From positions 3,348,001 through 3,412,000 of the forward strand of contig JAUKUA010000002.1 in NCBI GenBank assembly GCA_030549175.1: a DNA stretch of 64,000 nucleotides. Direction: 5' to 3'. Made by a program: the position numbers and the translations under genes. The notes under the pieces are model-generated. The model saw nothing but the letters and a program-made list of their open reading frames with translations. It ran no database searches and had not been told where the DNA came from. This DNA comes from Lasiosphaeris hirsuta (Eukaryota; Ascomycota; Sordariomycetes; Sordariales; Lasiosphaeriaceae). How positions within the stretch are numbered: the stretch's first letter is position 1; every line of letters starts with the position of its first letter. Positions 11,001 through 21,351 of the stretch are shown here, piece after piece.

Positions 11001-14000
11001 TTCTTTGAAGTCGACGGTCCGTATCGGGCCATGATTCTTCCTACCTCCAAGGAGGAAGACAAGAACTTGAAGAAGAGATATGCAGTGTTCAACGACGATG
11101 GCAGTCTGGCTGAGTTGAAGGGCTTCGAGGTCAAGAGAAGAGGTGAGCTCAAGCTCATCAAGATCTTCCAGCAGCAGATCTTCAAGTTCTTTTTGGAGGG
11201 AAAGACCTTGGCCGAATGCTATACTGCTGTTGCCACAGTAGCAAATCGCTGGCTGGACGTGCTCGATAGTAAAGGCACAACACTCGCTGACGAGGAGCTC
11301 ATGGAACTCATTTCTGAGAACCGAAGCATGAGCAAAACTCTCGAAGAATACGGAGCGCAAAAGTCCACATCAATCACCACGGCCAAACGTCTCGCGGACT
11401 TCCTCGGAGAGGGAATGGTCAAGGACAAGGGCCTGAACTGCAAATTCATCATCTGCGCGCGGCCAAGGGGTGCTCCGGTCACCGAGCGTGCAGTGCCCGT
11501 CGCGATCTTTTCCGCCGACGAAGACACGAAAAGGATCTATCTCAAGAAGTGGCTGAAGGAGGAGCCCGCGGATACCGACCCTCGAGCGCTGCTGGACTGG
11601 AATTACTACACGGAGCGTCTGGGCTCGGTTATCCAAAAGCTCATCACCATCCCTGCCGCTCTACAAAAGGTTCGCAACCCGGTCCCGCGGGTGCCGCATC
11701 CGGACTGGTTACAGCGCCGGATCAACATCAAGGACGACAGGATGAAGCAAAAGAAGTTGACGGACCTCTTCGGTCCGGCGATCAAAGGTCCACTGAACGC
11801 CACGGCAAAAGTCGGCGCTCGTCTTGACGATATGGAGGACTTTGGCGATCTGCTCAAGCCGAGAACACTGAGCTCGGTTCTCTCTGCTTCTCAAGCCCCA
11901 TCAGCCACCCAGAAACGGAAGTCGCCCGAAACGGCAGCGGCTGAGGATGGAGACCCCTTTTCCGCCCTGCCCAAGAAGATGCCGTCGCCCAGTGATGACT
12001 ATGCAGCCTTCTTGGAATACCAGAAACAGAAGTGGAAGCTCCAGAAGCAGGCGAGGGCACGTCGGCGCCATCTCTTTGGCGAGCGGCGCGGCAATGCGGC
12101 AAATAACATTACGCAAACCTTCCGCAACCAAGCCCAGATGACCTTCCGGAACACGTGGCAATTGCTCCAGCTCAAAGCCTCGGACACGCCTGGCCTCGTC
12201 AACGCCTATGTGCTCATCGACGCCAAGATCCACATCATCAAGATCAACGTTCCACGCCAGGTCTTTTTGAACCTTAAGAGCAAAGACCTGCCAGACATTG
12301 AGGTTGATGGCTGTCATGCCGAGCAAGTTAGCCACACGTTGCCCAATGGCCACTCATCAGTGCATCTCTTCAAGCTCAGTGTGTCGGAGGAAATCTACTT
12401 TTCCGAGGCGGAGAAGTTTACGCTTCTCTTTAACCATCCTAGCGTGGAAGGTGTGTATGAGAAGCAACTTCCGCTCAATATTCGGGCCGTCCTGCAGCTG
12501 GGCAACATGTGCACCATTGATGAGAGCCAGGCTGGCGTGCTTGGAAAGGGTCTCGATCAGGGGTTCGACTTGTCCGGCTTGAAGAAGCCAGCGAAGCCAA
12601 GAGGGTACCTAGAGGGCGCGCGCATGTCATACATCTACCTCTCACACATCAGCGCGGGTGATCGTCAAATCTTTGGTCTGTTCTCAACAGCAGGAGATCA
12701 GGCCCACATCATCATCCAGCAGAAAAACAGAGATGGCGGACAGGACCTGCCGAACACCACGAAGATGTACGCCGATCTTCTTGCGCGGCGGAACCAAGAG
12801 TCGGCCGAGACCAACTGGCAAGAGTGCTTCACCTACCAAGAGAAGCTGATCTTCAAGATCACCCAAGTTACCACCCGCCGCAAAGCACTCCTGGAAATCG
12901 GTGACGCTGTCAAGAGGATGCGAAAGGATGAGACTGGCCCAACCATCATGGTTATCCAGTCCTCACAGCGCAATCTCCTCGTTCACGACATTCCCGTCTT
13001 GGGAGAATTCCCTGTTTTGCCCCTGAGGTACGACCAGGCAGACAGCTCCTTGCCCCCACTGGGCTGGCAGATCGTTGTAGCCCGCCGGCTGGTAAACCAC
13101 TACCTCAGTCTCGGTTCTTGGCTTAGCCATCTGACCGCCCTGGCCAAGTACGGCGATGTGCCGCTCTGCAACCTAGAGCGAGATGATCCCCGGTTCCTGA
13201 TTGATGTCGCCTACGCGCGCCGCTTGCAGGCAAACAACGTGGTGCTGTGGTGGTCGTCCAGCCCACGCCCGGACCACGCAGGGTACGAGAACGATGATGT
13301 CACCGGGCCCCTCGACAAGGTGCAGATGCCATCTGTCAACAAGCCAGGTACATATGCATCTGTCTGCATCGACCTCGAGGTCCGGAACCTCGCTATCAAT
13401 ACCATCTTGACGTCTTCGCTCATCAATGAGCTGGAGGGTGCGGACAGCATCTCGTTCAATCCTGCAGGGGACACGAACGGTGCGACAGACGGCAACGAGA
13501 TGCTCTTCTCCGAGAACGCGTTTGCCAATGCTGGGGTGCAAGTTCTTCGGGAGATGGTCAAGTCATGGTGGGCAGAGGCGTGCAAGGGCTCAACAATGGC
13601 TGATGTCATGGTCCAGCATCTTGTCCGCTGGGTAGAGTCGCCTGTCTCCTGTCTGTACGACCGCGCTCTGCACTACTACGTACAGATGATGAGCCGCAAA
13701 GCTCTTCTGCAGCTCATGGCAGATTTCCGTCGGGTCGGGTCGCAGGTCATCTACGCCAGTGCTAACCGGCTGCTTCTGCAGACAACCAAGTCTGAAGTTG
13801 GCAACGCGTACGCCTATGCGCAATACATCCTCAAGAGCATCAAGGGAAAGCCCCTCTTCCACTTTATTGACCTCGAGATCAAGGAGTACTGGGACTATCT
13901 CGTCTGGTATGACGAGTTCAACTACGGAGGCAAAGCCTGTCAAGAGGTGTTGGAGAAGGACGAGCAAGATCTCCAGATGATCATGCACTGGCAGATAGGG

Positions 14001-14975
14001 ACGTTTTTGCCAGTGCGCTTGCAGCCCATCTTCAGCGAGTGGGTGGTTGAGTTCATCGAGCTCATGCACAGCATCAAACGACCAACAAACGGCAGCGATC
14101 CCACGGCAACGCCACGACTCACACAACTCCCGATACAAAATGGCAACGACGCGCTGGGAGAGGGCGAGCCGGGGCAGATTATCCTAGGCCGCACTTTCGA
14201 GAAGCCGCTGAAGAAGGAAATCGCCGGCCTCGTCAACACTCAAAAACGAGAGCTGCTCCACCCCGAGCTTGCTGGCGACTACTCTTTCCCCGAGCTTCCC
14301 GGCTCGTACCTCGCACAGCTATCCTCAAACACCAAGAGCCGAGCACAAGAGTCCACGACGAAAAACGGCAAGCGCAACCCCCGCTCCTCAGCCAACCCGG
14401 TGCTTGAACTCGTAAAGGCTCTCATGCAAGTCCTCAGTCTCGACAAGAACATCACGCTGGAGGCCCGTCTTTTACGCAAGGAACTCCTCGCCATGTTTGA
14501 CGTCCGCGAGTTCAGCAAGGAGGGCGCGTTCCAGAACCCGTCGGAGAGTCTCAAGATTACACAGATCAGCTGCGACAGCTGCACCATGGCACGCGACCTC
14601 GACCTCTGCCGCGACGAGGACCTAATGCCGGATCCTGCGGCAACCGGGGTGGGGGGTGAGGGTGGCGGCGCGAATGCGCGGTGGAGGTGCTCGTACTGCG
14701 AGGCCGAATATGACCGGAACGAGCTCGAAGAGCGGCTGGTGGCAAACGTCGAGGCCGCAATCGTCGAGTGGACGACGCAGGATCTCAAGTGCGTCAAGTG
14801 TTCGGCGCTGCGGGTGAATGAGTTTATGGAGCACTGCACGTGCAGTGGCGACTGGGTGGAGAGTGTCAAGCGGGAGGAAGTGATGAAGCGGCTGAGAGTG
14901 TATCGGAATGTGGCCAAGTTTTACGGGCTGAAGATGTTGGCGGATGTGGTGGAGAGTGTTTTTGAGGGGCTCTAG
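8055..14975 (+). CDS. POL2: DNA polymerase epsilon catalytic subunit A
   Basis: Three exons, 8055-8674, 8741-8886 and 8935-14975, with introns of 66 and 48 nt, giving 2268 aa, the usual size. The intron calls restore the ANADFDLFDDD and DIRVGVWYFVE segments in frame. Proofreading exonuclease motifs are intact: Exo I YDIET (D292/E294), Exo II TYNGDFFDW (D382) and Exo III YSVSDAVATYY. Polymerase motifs are intact: motif A LDVASMYPNI (D642), motif B NSFYGYVMRKGSRW, and motif C LDTDGIW (D877/D879), the DTDG form specific to epsilon. The C-terminal half is the inactive polymerase-like module. It ends in two Cys clusters (CDSCTMARDLDLC...CSYC and CVKCSALR...CTCSG) that bind the Dpb2-type subunit. 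This is the leading-strand replicase. The long third exon has no stops and the gene appears fully functional. Confidence 0.98.
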
Positions 14976-16196
14976 GGCTGGTGTTGGGTATCAGGGTGGT
15001 TTGAGTTGGGTGTTTGGCGTTTGCTGTGATGTTGGGGGTCATGTAATGTGTGTTAAGAATAATGAGTACCTAAATATGTGAGAAGGAATGCGAATCCCGC
15101 CCTTGCCCTGTTTTTGCCCCGTGTGCACTTGAATTCCCGGGTTCTGTGATGGGGCAAGTATCACGTAACAAGGCATATATGTTGGCACAGTGTAGCTCTT
15201 GTGGCTCTGCGGGCTACATCTGTAGCGGGGAGGTACCGAGGTAGTAATGCCTAACAAAGCCAGAACTGGCTGCTCACCCCACTGCTGACTCCCCAGCCAC
15301 TGGCTCCCACTTTTGCGGTTAGAGGCCGGCGTACCGGGACTGGGCTCTCGCCGAGACCCACAGCAACTCATCAGAATTCCAATGAGTTACTGTGGATCCT
15401 GCACGGCTCCGTGCGAATCTTCCAAACTGCCCGGCATTTGCCCGGAAAAGCGCGCGGTCTAATTCGCTTCATCGCCTTGCTCTGACAGCAGATCTTCTTC
15501 CGACAAACTTACTATCTAATTGCGCTTGCTTCCAAGTACATCTCTACCGTTTCTCCTCAAAGAGCTGAAGCAAGTGATTTTGAGGGAAACTTTGAAGCAA
15601 TTCTATTCGGTCGCTCGCACCCAATGAGGATGCCCTTGGAAGGGGATGCCCGCAAATGGTAACGCCAGGGTGTCTCGGAAATTTCCGTTGGTGCCAGAGC
15701 CAGCCACGTCAATATCCTTGGGCATCAAGACCGCGACAACCGCGCGGGGAGCACCACTTCAACTTCACCACATTCCCCTTTTCGCAGCATTAAACGACTT
15801 GACCCCTTAATAAAAATGTGCATATAACGGCGTGGCTAGCGGTTTCTGTTGTATGACGTGGTGGAAACGGACTAGGCGCGGCAAAGGAAGCCAGGAAGTG
15901 TCGGGAGCACAAAATAACACGCCACCGTCTAGTGCCATCGTACGAACAAATCAAGCAGAAGGTGTGGAGGAACAACGATCTCTTGTGTTCCCTGCTAATG
16001 AACTCTAGTTCCCGTCCTCCCAGAGCAAACTACTCTACCGATCACAGCAGCCCCTTCGATCCCGCAAGCAATAGCAAATGCCTCCGCCCTCGTTGCAGCA
16101 TTGCCGCCTACACCTTCAAGCATAACACCGCGCGCTCCTCCGAGCAAAACTGGTAATAAGATTGAAGAGACATACCAGGAGGCAACAAATAGCGGA
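14976..16196. other. region between POL2 and the HET gene; may hold 5' exons of the latter
   Basis: No independent gene is supported. The POL2 terminator region is at 14976-15100. At 15853 an ATG opens a short basic frame (MTWWKRTRRGKGSQEV) that can be joined through a putative intron (donor GTGCCA at 15932, branch GCTAATG, acceptor CTCTAG near 16008) to the frame of the HET-gene first exon. The donor is weak and the join unproven, so the HET gene is annotated from its first in-frame ATG at 16197. Confidence 0.35.
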
Positions 16197-19100
16197 ATGA
16201 CAGACAGTTGCGACAGAGCACACAATGCTCTTAAGGCAGAAAAAAAGCCGCTGAAAGACGATAGGACGTTTCCCCTCCCTAAGGTACCTCTGCACTGGGA
16301 CGCCGGAGACGTACAGTCCTTCCCGGAAGAGCACCATCGCTCAGCCGCCCCCATCGTCAAGCTCCTCACTCCTGAGATTCACGCCCAGTATAGCATCATA
16401 AACAGCCAAACCCCGCCAGATTCCCTATCGCATGAACTACCAATAGCTAGCAGGAGCCTACCCTTCGAAATGGCATCCACAGCCGCACAAGGTTTTGGTT
16501 GGATTCATGACGATTTTAAGGTAGGATTTATTCTCCAGCTAAAGCCTTAAATTTTAGAATCCATTAAGATATAGAGGATACATTTTCAGTTAAGGATTAC
16601 TCGCTGACGATAAATACGTTTATAGGAGGTATGTTGATAGGCTGTGAACTAATAATATATGCTGACCTTAGTATGTATGGTGGTGTAGGAGGTAAGTAGA
16701 CCCTTTGAGATGGATGAGATGGTGATGATTACTGACCTTGGTGTGTGTGGTGGTATAGGACGTAAGTAGACCCTTTGAGATGGATGAGATGGTGATGATT
16801 ACTGACCTTGGTGTGTGTGGTGGTATAGCGGGTAAGTAGACCCTTTGAGATGGATGAGATGGTGATGATTACTAACCTTGGTGTGTGGTGGTATAGTTGG
16901 TAAGTAGACTCTTTGAGATGGATGAGATGGTGATGATTACTGACCTTGGTGTGTGTGGTGGTATAGCGGGTAAGTAGACCCTTTGAGATGGATGAGATGG
17001 TGATGATTACTGACCTTGGTGTGTGTGGTGGTATAGTTCGTAAGTAGACCCTTTGAGATGGATGAGATGGTGATGATTACTGACCTTGGTGTGTGTGGTG
17101 GTATAGTTCGTAAGTAGACCCTTTGAGATGGATGAGATGGTGGTGATTACTGACCTTGGTGTGTGTGGTGGTATAGGACGTAAGTAGACCCTTTGAGATG
17201 GATGAGATGGTGATGATTACTGACCTTGGTGTGTGTGGTGGTATAGAACGTAAGTAGACCCTTTGAGATGGATGAGATGGTGATGATTACTAACCTTGGT
17301 GTGTGGTGGTATAGCTGGTAAGTAGACTCTTTGAGATGGATGAGATGGTGATGATTACTGACCTTGGTGTGTGTGGTGGTATAGAACGTAAGTAGACCCT
17401 TTGAGATGGATGAGATGGTGATGATTACTGACCTTGGTGTGTGTGGTGGTATAGAACGTAAGTAGACCCTTTGAGATGGATGAGATGGTGATGATTACTA
17501 ACCTTGGTGTGTGGTGGTATAGCTGGTAAGTAGACTCTTTGAGATGGATGAGATGGTGATGATTACTGACCTTGGTGTGTGTGGTGGTATAGAACGTAAG
17601 TAGACCCTTTGAGATGGATGAGATGGTGATGATTACTGACCTTGGTGTGTGTGGTGGTATAGTTCGTAAGTAGACCCTTTGAGATGGATGAGATGGTGAT
17701 GATTACTGACCTTGGTGTGTGTGGTGGTATAGTACGTAAGTAGACCCTTTGAGATGGATGAGATGGTGGTGATTACTGACCTTGGTGTGTGTGGTGGTAT
17801 AGTTCGTAAGTAGACCCTTTGAGATGGATGAGATGGTGATGATTACTGACCTTGGTGTGTGTGGTGGTATAGTTCGTAAGTAGACCCTTTGAGATGGATG
17901 AGATGGTGGTGATTACTGACCTTGGTGTGTGTGGTGGTATAGGACGTAAGTAGACCCTTTGAGATGGATGAGATGGTGATGATTACTGACCTTGGTGTGT
18001 GTGGTGGTATAGGACGTAAGTAGACCCTTTGAGATGGATGAGATGGTGATGATTACTGACCTTGGTGTGTGTGGTGGTATAGAACGTAAGTAGACCCTTT
18101 GAGATGGATGAGATGGTGATGATTACTAACCTTGGTGTGTGGTGGTATAGCTGGTAAGTAGACTCTTTGAGATGGATGAGATGGTGATGATTACTGACCT
18201 TGGTGTGTGTGGTGGTATAGTTCGTAAGTAGACCCTTTGAGATGGATGAGATGGTGATGATTACTGACCTTGGTGTGTGTGGTGGTATAGTTCGTAAGTA
18301 GACCCTTTGAGATGGATGAGATGGTGATGATTACTGACCTTGGTGTGTGTGGTGGTATAGTACGTAAGTAGACCCTTTGAGATGGATGAGATGGTGGTGA
18401 TTACTGACCTTGGTGTGTGTGGTGGTATAGGACGTAAGTAGACCCTTTGAGATGGATGAGATGGTGATGATTACTGACCTTGGTGTGTGTGGTGGTATAG
18501 TGGGTAAGTAGACCCTTTGAGATGGATGAGATGGTGATGATTACTGACCTTGGTGTGTGTGGTGGTATAGGACGTAAGTAGACCCTTTGAGATGGATGAG
18601 ATGGTGATGATTACTGACCTTGGTGTGTGTGGTGGTATAGCGGGTAAGTAGACCCTTTGAGATGGATGAGATGGTGATGATTACTGACCTTGGTGTGTGT
18701 GGTGGTATAGTTCGTAAGTAGACCCTTTGAGATGGATGAGATGGTGATGATTACTGACCTTGGTGTGTGTGGTGGTATAGTACGTAAGTAGACCCTTTGA
18801 GATGGATGAGATGGTGGTGATTACTGACCTTGGTGTGTGTGGTGGTATAGGACGTAAGTAGACCCTTTGAGATGGATGAGATGGTGATGATTACTGACCT
18901 TGGTGTGTGTGGTGGTATAGGACGTAAGTAGACCCTTTGAGATGGATGAGATGGTGATGATTACTGACCTTGGTGTGTGTGGTGGTATAGAACGTAAGTA
19001 GACCCTTTGAGATGGATGAGATGGTGATGATTACTGACCTTGGTGTGTGTGGTGGTATAGTACGTAAGTAGACCCTTTGAGATGGATGAGATGGTGGTGA

Positions 19101-20758
19101 TTACTGACCTTGGTGTGTGTGGTGGTATAGAACGTAAGTAGACCCTTTGAGATCGATGAGATGGTGATGATTACTGACCTTGCTCTCTTTTATAGATATC
19201 TTGGACACGTAATATCGCTGTGGAGTTTCAGAGTGAACTGTTGCCAAATGCCTCCCATAATACTGTCTCTTCCGATTTAACGGCGAACCCTCCATACTTT
19301 TTCTTGCTACAAAAGTGGCTTCAATTCTGCGACTCAAACCATTTCGAATGCCATCGGCAACGAGAAAAGGAGAAATTTTGGCCGACGAGGGTCATCTTTG
19401 TTGGTAACCTTAACAAATTAACCCTTGTTGAAGAGCCGCTTCAGGGGGAAGACTACCTTGCACTCTCGCACTGCTGGGGCATTCTTACAGAAAAAGAAAA
19501 GAACCGTTTCTGCACCACCCGAAAAAACCATCAAGATCGACTGCAGGGCTTCAGCTACGATGAGCTACCGAAGACATTCCAACACGCAATTCAGGTGACT
19601 CGAGCATTGCAGAAGCAGTACCTCTGGATCGACGCCCTCTGCATCATCCAAGGAAATGACGGCGACTGGGGAACCCAAGCCAAGACGATGGCAGATATCT
19701 TCGCCTGCGCCTACTGCACTATTGCCGCGAGTTCAGCGCGTGGTTGGGGAGATGGCTTCCTAAGTCCACAGACGGATCCCCCGGATATTGGAGCACTAAT
19801 TACTCCAAGCACACTAACTTGCAAGTGTGACTTCAACAAAGATGTGGATGAAGGGGCACTCATGGAGAGAGCTTGGGTACTGCAAGAACGGGTACTTTCC
19901 CGGCGAATCATCCATTTCACTGCGGCACATACGTATTGTGAGTGTGGAGACGGAGTGCTATGTGAACAGCTTACAAAGCTGTCCCCGTAAGTCTCCACAA
20001 TTGAATATCAGACGTGGTACGAAGTCTTACCTTGCTTTAGGCCGCGTGGGAAACAATTTTTCATTCTTGACCCTACTTTTCCAAGTAGACTTACTAAATC
20101 TGGGTCTACACGCACCGCCGATTTCGTCCAGTTCCTATTCAAGAAGTATTCGGCATCTCACCTTACTTTTGGAACTGATAGGGACGTTGCGATTGACAGC
20201 CTGGTCGAGCGTGTGGCGCAGGTGCTAGAAACTGAAGTAAGATATGGGATCTTCGATCGCTTTCGTGGTTCCCTTCTCCTATGGAAGCGATCTCAGGAGG
20301 ACAAGACGCCCCGGATTTCCTACGGTGATCGAACTGTGCCATCATGGTCTTGGATGGCATATTCCGGAGGTATTGATTTTCTCTCCGATATAAAGCAGAA
20401 TCTCGTGGTCCCAAGCAGCGTAGATCTTGGTTTTGCCGATGATGGGAAGGCGTTGGATGTCAAAGTAAGGCGGTTTGGTGAAAATTGCCGAGTGGAACAA
20501 CAGGCGGAAGGACATGTTATTGTCAATGGGACGGAGGAAGTGGGCTGTATATGGTTTGATGTGGCAGATCGGATCGAGTTCAAACATTGCGTGGCTGTTG
20601 GCATGGACAAGTACGACAAGAAGGAAGACCCTCGGAAGATTTACTATATCCTTGTCGTCTGGAAGAAAGAGGATGGCGTGGAATATGAAAGGCTAGGGGT
20701 TGGAAAGGTGGAAGCACAGTATGTGTCCAGAGACGGCGATGCTGGAAGACTTTGGTGA
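16197..20758 (+). CDS. HET-domain protein with an array of 37 single-codon microexons
   Basis: Proposed exons: 16197-16520; 37 three-base exons between 16626 and 19133; 19196-19986; 20041-20758. These sum to 1944 nt, an exact frame of 647 aa. Exon 1 ends GATTTTAAG in phase 0 at a GTAGGA donor. The HET exon begins ATATCTTGG in phase 0 after a TTTATAG acceptor. It encodes DYLALSHCWG, then LPKTFQHAIQVTRAL, YLWIDALCIIQ and ADIFACAYCTIAAS, the hallmark blocks of the fungal HET domain. A 54-nt intron (19987-20040) leads to the C-terminal part (FILDPTFPSR, VPSWSWMAYSGG). HET proteins trigger incompatibility cell death after recognition of non-self. The N-terminal segment has no known domain. The start is uncertain: 16197 is the first in-frame ATG, and a spliced start at 15853 is possible. 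The HET part is certain; splicing of the microexons is inferred from phase and splice signals. Confidence 0.75.
16521..19195 (+). repeat. tandem array of introns separated by variable single codons
   Basis: The period is 70 bp: a 67-nt intron (GTAAGTAGACC...TTACTGACC...TATAG) plus 3 nt; four units have 65-nt introns. Microexon starts by codon: GAG 16626, 16689; GAC 16759, 17177, 17943, 18013, 18431, 18571, 18851, 18921; CGG 16829, 16967, 18641; TTG 16897; TTC 17037, 17107, 17663, 17803, 17873, 18221, 18291, 18711; AAC 17247, 17385, 17455, 17593, 18083, 18991, 19131; CTG 17315, 17523, 18151; TAC 17733, 18361, 18781, 19061; TGG 18501. The first two introns (105 and 60 nt) are diverged in sequence and the last (62 nt, ending CTCTTTTATAG) has its own 3' end. 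Reading the array as a plain minisatellite inside one 2.7-kb intron is possible but ignores that each unit carries complete splice signals. Confidence 0.95.
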
Positions 20759-21351
20759 TATTCTTTTTCTTTGTAGCCTGATATATTTCCTAATTAAATG
20801 ACAGTGATTCGGAGGTTGGCTATAGAATATGAATTCTCACTTTTCTGTCTTGGTGTGTGGGTGAAGCGATTAGTGCATGTCATGTAGCGAGACAAGGGAT
20901 TATGAAGTGAAAGTAGCGGTATGCTGGGACCCTGGGAGACCGTTGCTCAGGACCCCAGCGTTGGCACCGTGACAAGAAGTGGGAGAAGAGAAAGTGGAGA
21001 GGGCAGATGGGCCAAGTCAGCAGTAGACCAGTTTTGGCTGTGTTAGCCTTTGCTCCCTCGATACCTCCCCGCTACAAGGGAAATCTTACTCAGCCACAAG
21101 TCTATCCCGCATTCCTTAAAAAATTAACAAAAAAATCAGCGACACCCAATTCGCCTTCCACTGTATAACAGTAGTCTAGCTGTATAGGCAATAGAGTTTT
21201 CTTTTACTAAAGTGACGTGTTCCGATGATCCATGCGGCTCGTGCACTGCAATTTTAGACCCTACGAGGGCTTGAAAGCAGAGCCGCATTGTTAGTGGAAA
21301 CGGGAAGCACTACATGCACGAAAGGCTGCCCGGTGGTCCGAACTGAAGGTA
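20759..21351. other. intergenic, 3' of the HET gene
   Basis: No gene recognised. The AT-rich sequence just after the stop probably carries the HET-gene polyadenylation region. The Tc1-type element begins immediately after the TA at 21350-21351. Confidence 0.5.

Noticed and set aside
15995..16369. 124-codon minus-strand frame opposite the HET-gene first exon
   Set aside because: No recognisable domain, and the plus-strand frame is the one that connects in phase with the array and HET exon.
16689..17109. Similarity of the first encoded residues (E-D-R-L-R-F-F) to the RDRLRFF of the NLR HET domain at ~61900
   Set aside because: A seven-residue match over single-codon exons has no DNA-level similarity behind it, and the HET domain of the gene is already encoded downstream. 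I treat it as coincidence.
16626..19133. The array as a CRISPR-like array (constant repeats with variable spacers)
   Set aside because: Spacers would be only 3 nt, the organism is eukaryotic, and the repeats are spliceosomal introns in a HET gene.
16521..19195. Reading the array as an ordinary noncoding minisatellite inside a single 2.7-kb intron
   Set aside because: Each unit has its own donor, branch site and acceptor, the remainder is exactly three bases, the flanks are in matching phase, and variation is confined to those three bases. A 2.7-kb intron would also be far outside the size range seen here. It remains the null hypothesis to be tested by cDNA.
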